Below, piece after piece: positions 50,901 to 59,120 of a stretch of 64,000 nucleotides of DNA. A model generated the notes under the pieces. The model ran no database searches. It had not been told where the DNA came from and saw only the letters and a program-made list of their open reading frames with translations. Position numbers and translations under genes: made by a program. How positions within the stretch are numbered: position 1 is the stretch's first letter; the number at the start of each line of letters is the position of its first letter. Origin of the DNA: Juglans regia (Eukaryota; Streptophyta; Magnoliopsida; Fagales; Juglandaceae); assembly GCF_001411555.2 (NCBI RefSeq), contig NC_049905.1, forward strand, positions 1,240,001-1,304,000, in the 5' to 3' direction.

Positions 50901-53513
50901 AAACGAGAGACTCTTTGAGGACCATGAACGTTCCTTGGAAGAGTTTAGGAATTTTTTCTGGAAGACTTTGTTTTTGTGGGCCATTGCTATTGATTGGAAT
51001 GGTCGCAGCTTCCATGATTTCCTTGTAACTGTTCCTAGTGCTTAAATAGGTGTAATCACATGTATACTTCTAGTGTACTTGGGCTATGCCTACTTTTATT
51101 AATGAAATAACTTATTACTTATCAAAAAAAAAAAAGAAGTTTTATTCATAGAAGTAGGCAAAACCCAAGTACACGGGGAGCATACATGAGAATAGCCTAA
51201 TTAGAGTTTACAATCAAAAGTAGCAGATCATGGACATTCAGCCCATTACAAACAATAGCACCCACCCATAAGAACAAAGTGTTAAAAAAGAGAACTTTAA
51301 GTTCATCCATTTAGGCAGATTCAATAACTCAATAGAACCAATTTTCAACTTTTTGCACTGAAGTACTTTTAACATTGTTGCCTAGTGTAATACAAGTCAG
51401 AATGGCACCTTCTCTGTCCCTTTGATAATAAAATATCCTCCAGGATCAAGGGGACACTCACCTGCAGTCAGCAGAAAAATGGAAAGAAAAAATTCATGTA
51501 AATGTAAGAACAAAACATGGAAGGAGCACAAAAGAAGGGGGAAGACAGAAGTAAATATCTGAATTTTTGAAAACAGACCAAGTCTTGCAAGATCAGCTTC
51601 ATCTTTTCCATATAAGACACAGCGGCAACTCCGTAACATGATAGGCATTCTTCCAATAACAACCTCATTCTGCAAGACACAGTTTATGTAATATTTAAAT
51701 ACATGCCACCAAACTTAACCTACAGTTGTTTCTAGAAGTACCTTCTCCATCAATTGATACAACCAAAATTGACTTAGAATTTCTAGAAGTACCTTTTCCA
51801 ATCTTATCTTTTGGGTATGACTTCCTTGAATGTACTCTACACTGATCAAAATTGGAGCAGAATACCTTGAATTTGCAACACATCAATGCAAAAAAAAGTT
51901 AGTGTATAAGCCAACAGTTCTCAAATAGTTGTATGAACCACATTAGCTTCATGTCACAGCAATGGTATTATGGTATACTTCCGTACACAGAAATCCAATC
52001 CTAACAATCAAAGAGAAGCCTATTCCATGAACCCAATAGTGTTTAGGGACTATGTTTCATTATCAACTGCATAGCTTTGTATCTTATTAAAAAAACTGCA
52101 GCCTTTGTAGGTTACTAGAAAATGACATTCTTTGATGCTGTTGGGTTAGGAGGGCAAGAAGCAAGTTCTTCCAAGGATGAAACCAAAACTGAAATAAATT
52201 ATAATATAATCATCAAGATCATTATGGGTTGTGCTCAAGATTCTTTGCATCGTCATGCAAGATGACACATCATTCCCTTTTCACATTACATCTTTAAAAT
52301 TCAGCACCATAATGCTAATAGCAGTCCTATGAATAGGAGAGTAAACTAGATCTAAAATGCAAAATATATGAACATGAAGTGGGCAAATGGACTGTACGTC
52401 ATATCAGATAACCGGCACATTTGGGGATTAATTTCTTCGCTCACACCATCCCTTGGCATTGAGGGCTCACCAATTCTAACATCTTTGAACCTGCATAACA
52501 AGGGACAGGGGAAAAGACTCAGTTGCAGGAACTGAAACTACAAAAAAGCCTCAAAAATTGAATCTTAACACTCCACTTCAAACAAGATCTCCAACAGAAA
52601 TTCCTCACTATAATCAAACAAAATAATTGGCAGCCATTACAGCAAGTGATGGCAGAATGCTAAATGGAAGCATCAAGGACATTAGTCCTACACCACCATA
52701 CTCATCCCAGAACAGCCTCAATTTAGATTTTAGCCACAACAAACCAATTAATATCAATGCAACCCCCAAGATTGGATAACTCACCAGATATAGATACTCG
52801 GGTCGACACTGGATGCTATACGATCATTAGCACGGACAATCTTCTGGATCCCGTGATTCACAAAGTAATTAAAAGAATCCAAATGTTGTTTCACCAGTCC
52901 TCTCACCTACAATTCTCAGAATACCATTCTAATAGTTATACCTACATATAAACTACAATACACGCGCATATGTTTATAATATATGTATATATGCATATAG
53001 TTTTCTTAATATAAGTAAAACCTTATACGTAATAAATTTCCTATATATATTGCGCACACGCAGATACTATATTACTCATACATGATATTACTTTTTGATA
53101 CGCATTACGAAAATTCGTATTTGTATCTGCACAGACACAGCGATACTCCAGGAGAGTGTACACAGACATATACATGCGTACATATGCATACAGGCCTACC
53201 TAAGTGCATATGTAATACCTTTAGGAACTCGGGAACAAGCTTGTATTTGTCAACGGCGGACTTGATAGGGGCGGCGAGGAATTGCTTTTCGATGCCGTAA
53301 TAATCGGGCAGCTGCTTCCCAACGCTGAACCATTTTTTTGTGGATCACGCAAATTATCAAAAATAGATGCAAATCGAAAATCGAAAATCGAAAAAAATTC
53401 CCGACAACTCGTAGTAACAAAAACAGTGAAGATGGAAGCGAACAAACAACAAAAATGGCGTACTCTTTGTTTTGCTTCGTATGCTCTTCCAAGGAATCCT
53501 GCTTAAGGCCCAT
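19742..53513 (-). CDS. NRPC2: RNA polymerase III second-largest subunit (NRPC2/RPC2)
   Basis: Catalytic beta-like subunit of nuclear RNA polymerase III, which makes tRNA, 5S rRNA and other small RNAs. Thirty-eight exons join in phase to 1162 residues, near the family's usual 1160. Exons 5'-3': 53513-53464, 53324-53219, 52906-52785, 52490-52398, 51865-51793, 51669-51579, 51461-51409, 49246-49182, 47040-46935, 46807-46697, 45957-45895, 44992-44954, 44715-44665, 44547-44449, 36631-36572, 36469-36377, 35571-35470, 34524-34414, 34258-34142, 28939-28823, 28744-28664, 27314-27210, 27129-27049, 26953-26822, 26678-26634, 25957-25880, 25812-25673, 25545-25455, 25098-24974, 24893-24758, 24671-24541, 23998-23873, 23787-23732, 23145-23075, 21544-21460, 21373-21270, 20764-20636, 19792-19742. 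Motifs: [11 protein letters not shown] (residues about 155-165), [13 protein letters not shown] (from 497), [15 protein letters not shown] (768-782), [12 protein letters not shown] (914-925), and a CX2C-X14-CX2C zinc site (Cys 1105, 1108, 1123, 1126). The start [11 protein letters not shown] matches the family N-terminus. Intron 25 has a GC donor and intron 26 a weak GTTGGT donor. Exon 38 lies in duplicated unit B. Introns 14 (7.8 kb) and 19 (5.2 kb) are inflated by LINEs. Confidence 0.93.
20169..20635. other. Non-duplicated part of NRPC2 intron 37
   Basis: Begins where unit B homology ends. About 20330-20470 has a plus-strand open stretch [16 protein letters not shown] that resembles retroelement ORF1-type sequence, but it is short and stops at once. 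No gene is supported. Confidence 0.4.
21985..22680 (-). mobile_element. LINE fragment I (zf-RVT region) in NRPC2 intron 34
   Basis: Minus-strand, 5'-truncated. The plus strand starts with a T-rich run and CATAAG, then ACCCAAGTATA, the mirror of the LINE 3' tail seen elsewhere. Translated on the minus strand around 22390-22510 it reads [20 protein letters not shown] and then a [10 protein letters not shown] stretch, the reverse-transcriptase zinc-binding motif, followed by stops. It is old and inactive. Limits are approximate. Confidence 0.75.
25161..25210 (+). mobile_element. LINE 3'-tail micro-insertion, about 50 bp
   Basis: Contains GTACTTGGGCTATGCCTATT and ends CTTATAAAAA, the shared LINE 3' terminus. 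Flanked by about 20-bp target duplications AAGTATTCAAAGAATAAATT (25140) and AAGTATTCATAGAATAATTT (25211). It sits in NRPC2 intron 28. Confidence 0.85.
25246..25317 (-). mobile_element. LINE 3'-tail micro-insertion, 72 bp
   Basis: A T-run and ATCGGC followed by AAGAGTAGGCAAAAGCACCA, the minus-strand LINE tail. The 18-bp target TTTTTCCGATAAGTATAA is present at 25228-25245 and 25318-25335. Its left copy overlaps the right target repeat of the previous insertion, so two independent events hit adjoining bases. Confidence 0.88.
26744..26766 (-). mobile_element. LINE-tail footprint, 23 bp
   Basis: A poly-T run plus ATAAGTA between two copies of the 15-bp target ACATTGAAATGCAGA (26729-26743 and 26767-26781). 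The insert is only a poly(A) tail and the last bases of the LINE 3' end on the minus strand. Located in NRPC2 intron 24. Confidence 0.88.
27401..27509 (+). mobile_element. LINE 3'-tail insertion, 109 bp
   Basis: Contains TATACCTCCTGTGTACTTGA, GCTATGCCTATTTA and a terminal TCTTATAAAAAAAA. The 13-bp target AGTAATGAAATAA is duplicated at 27388-27400 and 27510-27522. Located in NRPC2 intron 21. Confidence 0.9.
27616..27625 (-). mobile_element. LINE-tail footprint, 10 bp
   Basis: Only TTTTTGATA-type sequence (the complement of the LINE terminus TATCAAAAA) separates two perfect 21-bp direct repeats beginning AGCAAAACAAAAGTAGATTA (27595-27615 and 27626-27646). This is the shortest footprint in the window. 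Confidence 0.85.
27772..27799 (-). mobile_element. LINE-tail footprint, about 28 bp
   Basis: A T-run then GGTAAGTAAAAATTTC between two copies of TCGTATTTTTTT (from 27759 and from 27800). The exact limits are blurred by the T tracts. Confidence 0.7.
28104..28257. repeat. 77-bp tandem duplication in NRPC2 intron 21
   Basis: Two nearly perfect direct copies (28104-28180 and 28181-28257), each with CATTTGGTATTTGATATGAA and CAGATCATTCAGAATTGAAA. The only difference noted is CAAGTCC against CAAGCCC at the start. Confidence 0.92.
29086..29870 (+). mobile_element. LINE fragment A, interrupted by a SINE
   Basis: The plus frame at 29089-29270 reads [20 protein letters not shown] then [19 protein letters not shown], the end of a LINE reverse transcriptase just before the zinc-binding domain. 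Homology resumes after the SINE at about 29640 as a stop-ridden ALLGKW-type segment. It has no catalytic core and ends where LINE B begins. Confidence 0.75.
29364..29640 (-). mobile_element. Au-like SINE (tRNA-derived), about 275 bp
   Basis: Read on the minus strand it starts near GGGGATGGCCCAAGTGGTGA, which contains a box A match (TGGCCCAAGTGG). A degenerate box B follows about 40 bases on (GATTCAACACC). The 3' end is a TA-rich run and poly(A) (plus-strand T-run at about 29359-29372). GGTAAGA flanks both sides. Box A and box B make it a Pol III-type transcription unit. It is inserted within LINE fragment A and is in the same orientation as NRPC2, inside intron 19. Confidence 0.75.
29880..34053 (+). 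mobile_element. LINE B (L1-type), nearly full ORF2, degenerate
   Basis: Plus-strand element in NRPC2 intron 19, antisense to the host gene. Order: ORF1-end-like sequence (29881-30318), an endonuclease-like region broken by stops (30400-31080), reverse transcriptase (31680-32870), zinc-binding domain remnants (32900-33920), and a 3' tail ending near 34053 in poly(A). RT landmarks include [30 protein letters not shown] and [16 protein letters not shown]. The catalytic box reads FANDTLMF instead of a Y/F-ADD core, and several in-frame stops are present (for example near 32064 and 32870), so it cannot be active. Confidence 0.9.
37069..42300 (+). mobile_element. LINE C (L1-type), split by LINE D
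   Basis: Plus-strand element in NRPC2 intron 14. The endonuclease domain (37340-37990) shows [25 protein letters not shown] and, in another frame, LDHFPIVLD, so a frameshift separates them. The reverse transcriptase (38350-39340) shows [26 protein letters not shown] and [17 protein letters not shown] interrupts it at 39346-40617, at the catalytic-box region; RT resumes with [19 protein letters not shown]. The zinc-binding domain (41640-42168) ends [10 protein letters not shown], then a 3' tail and an (AAAT)n tract to about 42300. Inactive. Confidence 0.9.
39346..40617 (-). mobile_element. LINE D, 5'-truncated, nested in LINE C
   Basis: Its poly(A) is the plus-strand T-run at 39346-39361 followed by GATAAGTGTAAG. 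Minus-strand reading gives the reverse-transcriptase zinc-binding domain: [20 protein letters not shown], then [35 protein letters not shown] and [17 protein letters not shown] final segment ends [11 protein letters not shown]. Frames change at least twice. It is younger than LINE C because it splits it. Confidence 0.9.
42301..43305 (-). mobile_element. LINE E, 5'-truncated, tail-to-tail with LINE C
   Basis: On the plus strand it starts GAATAGGCATAACCCAAATA, the mirror of the LINE tail. On the minus strand it encodes a zinc-binding domain ([72 protein letters not shown]). The poly(A) that should border it is replaced by the AT-rich end of LINE C, so C probably inserted at E's 3' end. Stops and frame changes are present. 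Confidence 0.85.
43306..44448. other. Remaining NRPC2 intron 14, no gene seen
   Basis: Between LINE E and exon 14. AT-rich intronic sequence without recognisable coding or repeat structure apart from short homopolymers. Confidence 0.5.
44614..44627 (-). mobile_element. LINE-tail footprint, 14 bp
   Basis: TTTTTTTATAAGTA lies between perfect 15-bp direct repeats CGAATTGGAAAATGT (44599-44613 and 44628-44642). It is the terminal bases of a LINE plus poly(A), read on the minus strand, 22 bases from the donor of exon 13. Confidence 0.88.
44903..44939. repeat. CA microsatellite
   Basis: An (AC)n tract in NRPC2 intron 12, 15 bases 3' of exon 12 on the gene strand. Confidence 0.92.
47670..48955 (-). 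mobile_element. LINE F, 5'-truncated, in NRPC2 intron 8
   Basis: The plus-strand T-run and ATAAGTAAAATAAG mark its 3' end. Minus-strand reading gives a 230-residue open zinc-binding region (47898-48596): [63 protein letters not shown] and [10 protein letters not shown]. Upstream remnants near 48600-48900 are broken by stops. Confidence 0.88.
49579..49735 (-). mobile_element. LINE fragment J, about 157 bp
   Basis: T-rich start, then AAGGATAGGCCAGAGCCCAA and CATGCCATTAAAATCAA, the mirror of a LINE C-terminus and 3' tail. Imperfect about 20-bp flanks (TATAACATTTGGTCTATTTT near 49559; TATCACATTGGGTCCATTAT near 49741) look like an aged target duplication. Confidence 0.7.
49980..51312 (-). mobile_element. 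LINE H, short tail fragment split by LINE G
   Basis: Perfect 15-bp target duplication AGGCAGATTCAATAA at 49965-49979 and 51313-51327. Between them H is a minus-strand LINE end: TTTTTATAGGTAATAAAGAA on the left of G, and from 51133 to 51312 AAGTAGGCAAAACCCAAGTA followed by 3' UTR and C-terminal sequence. Without G it is only about 195 bp. It lies in NRPC2 intron 7. Confidence 0.85.
50004..51132 (+). mobile_element. LINE G, 5'-truncated, open zinc-binding ORF
   Basis: Inserted into LINE H with a 9-bp target duplication AAAGAAGTT (49995-50003 and 51133-51141). A frame open from 50004 to 51045 encodes the whole C-terminal part of ORF2: [69 protein letters not shown] and the end [11 protein letters not shown]. 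The tail is TATACTTCTAGTGTACTTGG, GCTATGCCTACTTTT and poly(A). Having no stop in about 345 codons, it is the youngest-looking LINE here. It lacks endonuclease and reverse transcriptase, so it is not autonomous. Confidence 0.92.
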
Positions 53514-54722
53514 GGTGGATGATTACACTTCGCGGCGGTGTGAAAATTTAATTGCAAACGAACGCGCTCGGGACAGTGAGGACACAAGGCCAGCATACAA
53601 TTCGCTCATTCGCGTTTGAACTTTAACCCCTTCTTAAACCCCTACTCGGAACTGTCCCTTTTGGGTTAGGATTCTTAAAAATTATTAAATAGTCTTAAAA
53701 ATTCATTATATTAAAATATTTTTTAATTTCAAATAATTTAAAATATATAAAAATCCGAATAGAATAAATCTATTTGGAAGTCTTATTTTTTACACATTCA
53801 TATTAGTAATATATTTAATATCTCAATATATAAACTTATAAATAGATTTTATTTTTCACGTTATAAAATTGTGAAATCCATTTTCATCATCGTGCTGTGA
53901 TCTACATCTTTAATATGTGGCAAGTTGTTCTCAATTTGGAAAATCCTACTTGTGTGTGTGCCTAACATGATGAGGATTCCATTCTTACGGATTCATATCA
54001 TAGCATCTTTCTTTAATTCCTATCCTAATGGCTTGATCTTGTTGATCAAACAAATTTTCCATACATATCGGTAGTTTATTTCTCCATTTTAGAAAATTGT
54101 CTACTTCGATTTTCATGTATTTCACTAAACTTTTGCCTTGGCCATAATGATTTCTTATTCTATAAAGGGAAGGGAATACACAACCTATTATCAAGAGTAA
54201 TGATTTGTGCAAGTCTCAAATATACAAGTCTCGTACAAGTTTTTTATAAAAAAAGGTGGACTCCTACCTTGAAAAAGTATAAAAAAATTATTTTATTTTG
54301 GTAGGGTCTACCTTTATTGAAGGATTTGTGCGGACTTGTTCGCTAAGAGTTGTACCTAACATTACTCTACTATCAATTCCTTGCACGTTCCATCGTAATG
54401 TCCCAACCATGAAATTTTAAACATGTTAATTTCATTGCCTATGATTTAGGATAAAATATATTCCACATTTATAACGCAAAATCCACAGGACCACAACTCT
54501 TCATCAAATTTAAATTTCATAGCAAGAAAATACAAAAATGACATGTTTATAACTCTAAAGGCAATGAATCAAATGCCTAAATCGTGCCATACGTGCATGC
54601 GAGCTATATGATAAAAACAGCTAACTCTTCCAATTTAACGTTTTAACATCATACTTGAGATCCTTGAAATGTTTTTGCCTTTTTGGTTCCTGAGAGTAAC
54701 TGTATATACACAATAAAGAGAC
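53514..54722. other. NRPC2 5' flank and intergenic region
   Basis: The 130 bases upstream of the NRPC2 start are relatively GC-rich (ACGAACGCGCTCGGGACAGT) and probably hold its promoter and leader. The site II-like GGCCCA sits at the start codon. From 53650 on the sequence is AT-rich. It includes a MITE at 54195 and the 3' UTR of the choline kinase gene. No other gene is seen. Confidence 0.5.
54195..54367. mobile_element. Mutator-type MITE, 173 bp
   Basis: Flanked by 9-bp repeats TATTATCAA (54186-54194) and TACTATCAA (54368-54376). The left end starts GAGTAATGATTTGTGCAAGT and the right end on the other strand starts GAGTAATGTTAGGTACAAC. Same terminal signature and target size as the elements at 4000 and 8760. 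Confidence 0.78.
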
Positions 54723-57700
54723 CTAGGTAGCACAGCTGCCATCAGTCACACTTTCAGAGGAAGCTCCAACAGAGCCCAAAAGAGCAGGCCTCCTTGACCA
54801 GTATTGTTGAAACCTCTGTCTTGCATATTCAATATAAGCGAAGTCGATTTCATTCACATGTTCCTGAACAAGATAACAGAAGATGAAACTAAATGAACTT
54901 GCAAAAACCGAATGCATGTAATTTTAACCCTAGCATTTTCCCATAACTTGTATAAATATACCATACAAATCAACAATTGACCCAGATGGCAAAAAAATTT
55001 CCATTGCAAGGCAATTTTTGGAGGGTCCCCATGGCACTTGGCAAGTTATTAAGAGGCTAGAATGCGACTTACGTGAAACTATAAAAAAAAACAACCAAAA
55101 CTTTAAAGAATAATAGAAATGTAGAAGAAGTCCTAAAAATGATATTTACAGGAAAAATGATATTTAAATAATAATGTGCACATGTATTCAAGTGGTAGAA
55201 CAACTACCCATTCAGCAGCAATAAGAGCCAGACAGATATTTTTAGTGGTCGAACAACTACCCATTCAGCAGCAATAAGAGCCAATTCTGGTATCAATGGC
55301 ATGACCCCCTCTAAAGTGAAAAAGCGTTCAAGTTCTAATGATGAAAGCTAACATGGGAAGGTCAGAACAGTACCGATATTATTCCCCATAAGCCCCAAAA
55401 AAGATGGCTCACTAGAGTATACTTCTCAACATCTTGAAGCAACAGCTCCACTTCATCGTCACTAGGTTCATTACCTGCATTTGAATGAATGAATTCAGAG
55501 GACAGTATAAACATAACGTGAATTCTCAGGCGAAGTATAATTATAGTCATTAAAACAACTTTGTCATATGAAGAGAAATTGTTCAACAATTACAAGTATT
55601 TTTTATATAGGATGAAATATGAGTATTCAGAGGTCAGTCAATTGAACAGAGACACTATTGGGCTTTTCCTATTGCTGAAATGAAGACCAATTGCAGATTT
55701 TAACAGTTGTAATAGTGACCATCCTCATTAGAAGCCATAGTGAAAAGTATGTAAATATAATTATAAACCAAAGCAGAAAGAGGACAGTATCCTAGTGAAG
55801 ATATCTTAAGCAAAACTATGGAAGGAAGTACATGGTTATATTACCTGAATAACTCAAATATATGCGCACAAATCTTTGACGCTCCTCCAAACCTGGCTTA
55901 TGCCACAGGTAAAGAGAATTCCTTTTTAATCAGAGAAAATAAAGCAAAGCAAAACATGAGCAAAAGGAGGGGAAACCAAACAAACAAACCGAAAAAATAA
56001 AACCAAACGAAAAGGAAAAAAAATGAAATTAACAAGTTGCACACCAGGATATTTACTGAAGTCCAGAATATGAGGTGTTTCCGTGTGATAGTCAGCAGCC
56101 ATCTCACAAAAATGATTTGCTATGTCAAACGCAACAGGATTATAACTTGCATACTCATAATCCTGATAATGAGGATAGAATTAAAATCAATTATGGCTTA
56201 CTATATCATAATAAATTATTTGAACAGTTGGGAAAGAAAATCATTAATTATGTGAAAAAATTAAACCAGATAGTTAAGTCCATATTGAATAAAATCGCTT
56301 CACCATCCATATATAAAGGTGATGAAATATTCATTTCTTACATGACCAAAAAATTGTTGTCCTGGTCAAAAATTCCAAAAAGCAAACCGAGTGAATAGAT
56401 GCTGGCATAGGAGCTGCATGCAGATTTATGGCTCCAGGAAAGATAAATGCACAGCCAGGGATGACAAGTTCCCATTATTCATGTTCTCATTTTCAATTGA
56501 ACTGGAAAAAAAAAATCCCCTTTTAGAAGGATCCCATGACTTCACACATTTTTGGCTTTTGATTTTTGAAGTTTGAGGATATTGTAGAGTTGAGTTTAAA
56601 GAGAGAAAACAGGGAATAAAAAAAGAAAAGGTAAATCATAAATCTAGATAACCAGCACAAAGGGGAACTTACAATGATGGTTATAGAATTGGTCTCTTCA
56701 TCAATCATTATGTTGCCATACTGCGAATCATTGTGGCAAAAACCTATACATTGATAAGCTCGTGAAAACTCCTTCTCCAATATAGGGATCTCCTCTTCTA
56801 TTTTATCCAAACAAAAGGCTTCAGCTTCTTCAGGAAGAGACAAACTCTTAGCCACACGAATCCAATTTCTGAAGCAATATAAATAAAAAATAAAAAAAAT
56901 ATTGCATCTAGAGATCATACTGTAGAACCAACAATGTGCGTGAAAAAAATAACCTTCCTTTGTCAAAGAAAATAAAAATTATGTACCGAGGGAAGACATA
57001 CCGTAATCTCTCCCACAGGTAGACATTCTTTGGACCTGGCATATCAAGATCATGAAACTCCTTCATTTTAGACGCTATAAGAGCAGATATTTCTGGGTCA
57101 AGCAGATCAGATGCTGATAGTGTCTGAAAATCACAAATACAGAAGACTGAAAACATAAATTTGATGAAGGGAATATTAATGTTTTCTTTTGTATACTTTC
57201 CGTGTCCACAGGCTTCGCCTATACATTTGTTTCTAATAAAATTACTTCTTACTTATCAAAAAAAATATTAATGTTTCAATTTGTATAAAGAACAAAGCGA
57301 CACGTTTCTTATTGACCGACTTAAGAAAATAAAAAGATAGGCGACCCACCAAAAACTGTTACTTCCACAGCAGAAAAAAAAGTGTCCATGATAGGCATGT
57401 TATTTCAATAATCATGGCAGACTTGATCTATCAATGTCTCGGTCCCTCTTATTTATCCTCAGATGGATATGCAAATTCGGATCTTAAATCTTAACGCAAG
57501 AACTGTATTATTATTTTTTATATATCAGTCCAATAAGAGCATTACACTCCTGGATGGAATTTCAAATACATAATAACTTATACTAGAAGTTGAATGAAGC
57601 AAGAGCCTCTATACAGTTAGTTAAAACAAAATAGAAACTGGGAATATCTAATGCATTTCCAGGACTTTCAGAATTGAGAAGAATACGGTTAAGAAAATTG

Positions 57701-58066
57701 AAAATATAATACCCGAGCATGGATGAACTCTTCAATACGCCCATTCGGGAACCGACCAAGAAGACGAGGTCCCTGCCCATGCTTTGACATGAACTCAAAT
57801 GTCCGGATCTCATCATCTCGATCAAAGAACACTTCCACACCCTCCCCATAGATCCTAACAAGAACTTTTCTCGATACATCCTCCGTCTTCGTGGGCCACT
57901 TTATTTGGAAAACCTGATTCGTCATTGCACCCTTAAGACGGATAACCTGCAACTCATTTGGGTCAAGTACATCCCCCCAATTGGTAGCCAATGATTTTAA
58001 AATATCCACTGCTTCTCCTGGTAGTCGATGTTCTTTGTTGTCTAAGGCATTTTCTACAGCTCCCAT
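54723..58066 (-). CDS. CK: Choline kinase
   Basis: Phosphorylates choline with ATP to phosphocholine, the first step of the CDP-choline route to phosphatidylcholine; plant enzymes are cytosolic or membrane-associated. Seven exons, all GT-AG and in phase: 58066-57713, 57123-57002, 56868-56673, 56162-56045, 55892-55845, 55474-55374, 54863-54723, giving 359 residues, normal for the family. Residues 85-125 carry [14 protein letters not shown] and [20 protein letters not shown]. The phosphotransferase loop is [13 protein letters not shown] (201-213), where the family has HNDL: Ser207 replaces Leu, while the catalytic Asp206 and Asn211 are kept. The second metal-binding motif DYEYASYNP starts at 225. 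[11 protein letters not shown] and [10 protein letters not shown] close the fold. I chose MGAVENAL; an in-frame ATG eight codons upstream (58090) is an alternative. Intron 1 carries a LINE-tail insertion. Confidence 0.93.
57185..57263 (+). mobile_element. LINE 3'-tail insertion, 79 bp, in choline kinase intron 1
   Basis: Contains GTATACTTTCCGTGTCCACA, GGCTTCGCCTATACATT and a terminal CTTACTTATCAAAAA. The 13-bp target AATATTAATGTTT is present at 57172-57184 and 57264-57276. Confidence 0.9.
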
Positions 58067-59120
58067 GATAAAAGATCCACGATTTCCCACACAATAATTA
58101 TTACAAAAATTCTGGGCAAATCAAACTTTTAAGTGTGGAAAAAATCCGATCTGCCATCAGTAAATAATTAATTAGATACAAAAAGAACAATGTATATATA
58201 CAACTACCTAACTTTCTCAAATATAAGTCTATTGTGAAAGATCCCCACTCTTCAATGCACAGACAGAATGTGTACCTGCATACAAATACAGCCTCGCAAT
58301 TGAAATAAAAGTCTATCTATTGGAAATAAAAAAAATAAGAATAACATAGCAAATTTAAGCCTGAACCAAGATTCCCACACCCCACCTGGGCACCTCATTC
58401 TGTTCCCAACCAAAACAGGATATGCATGTGCAATTTCCATGACATCTATATAACTTCATGCAAACCAAAACAGCATCAATAAAATTCCCAATGTGAACAG
58501 AAACTTTTCAGACCACCTTACAATCAGGATTAAAAGAACCACTTCAGGCTTTAGCTTCCTTAATCAAATTTATTCTCTCTGTTTCTTTGTTAGGTTCTCT
58601 GTGGTTGCTGAATACAATTGCGAGCCAACTAACCACCACATATATTCCATTCCCATCACCAATTAAAATGCAATAAATGATTCCAAACCGTCAGTAACAT
58701 GCAAAACGTAACCAAAGAAAATATCATCACTTCCTTTTTTTTTAAGAATTCAAAAATTTTCTGATCAACCAAACAGTTCCACACAAATTTCCGAGAAACC
58801 ATTTAAACACAACGGATTCTGTCAGTTTATGGATGCAAACAGAACAAAAACAACGCCGGATCGATCCGCACCTGAAGAAGAGCTAGCACGGAGGATTCGT
58901 TCACTGATGCGGACGATAACTAGACCTGATGAATCTGAGGGTACGGGAACCGTAGGAAAGAACCGAACGGGACAGGGAGTGACGGTGCTTGGAGAATTTC
59001 TTTGGAGCGGGAGTCCTCGTTCTTTTTCTGCCGTACTGGGAATTTTCTGTTATGTCGATTATGGGGTCGCCGTATTTATTATCGCTGAAAATATTTCGTT
59101 TGATCTTATATTACCATTAT
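58067..59120 (-). promoter_or_regulatory. Choline kinase 5' region, probable leader intron
   Basis: Upstream of the start the sequence is intron-like to about 58800. A more GC-balanced block then spans 58830-59070 with no long minus-strand open frame. This fits a 5' UTR exon and core promoter separated from the coding start by a leader intron. The plus-strand open frame 58829-59122 has no domain and is treated as chance. Confidence 0.35.

Noticed and set aside
49965..51327. Twin-primed (inverted) single LINE insertion
   Set aside because: Two separate target duplications, of 15 and 9 bp, show two events.
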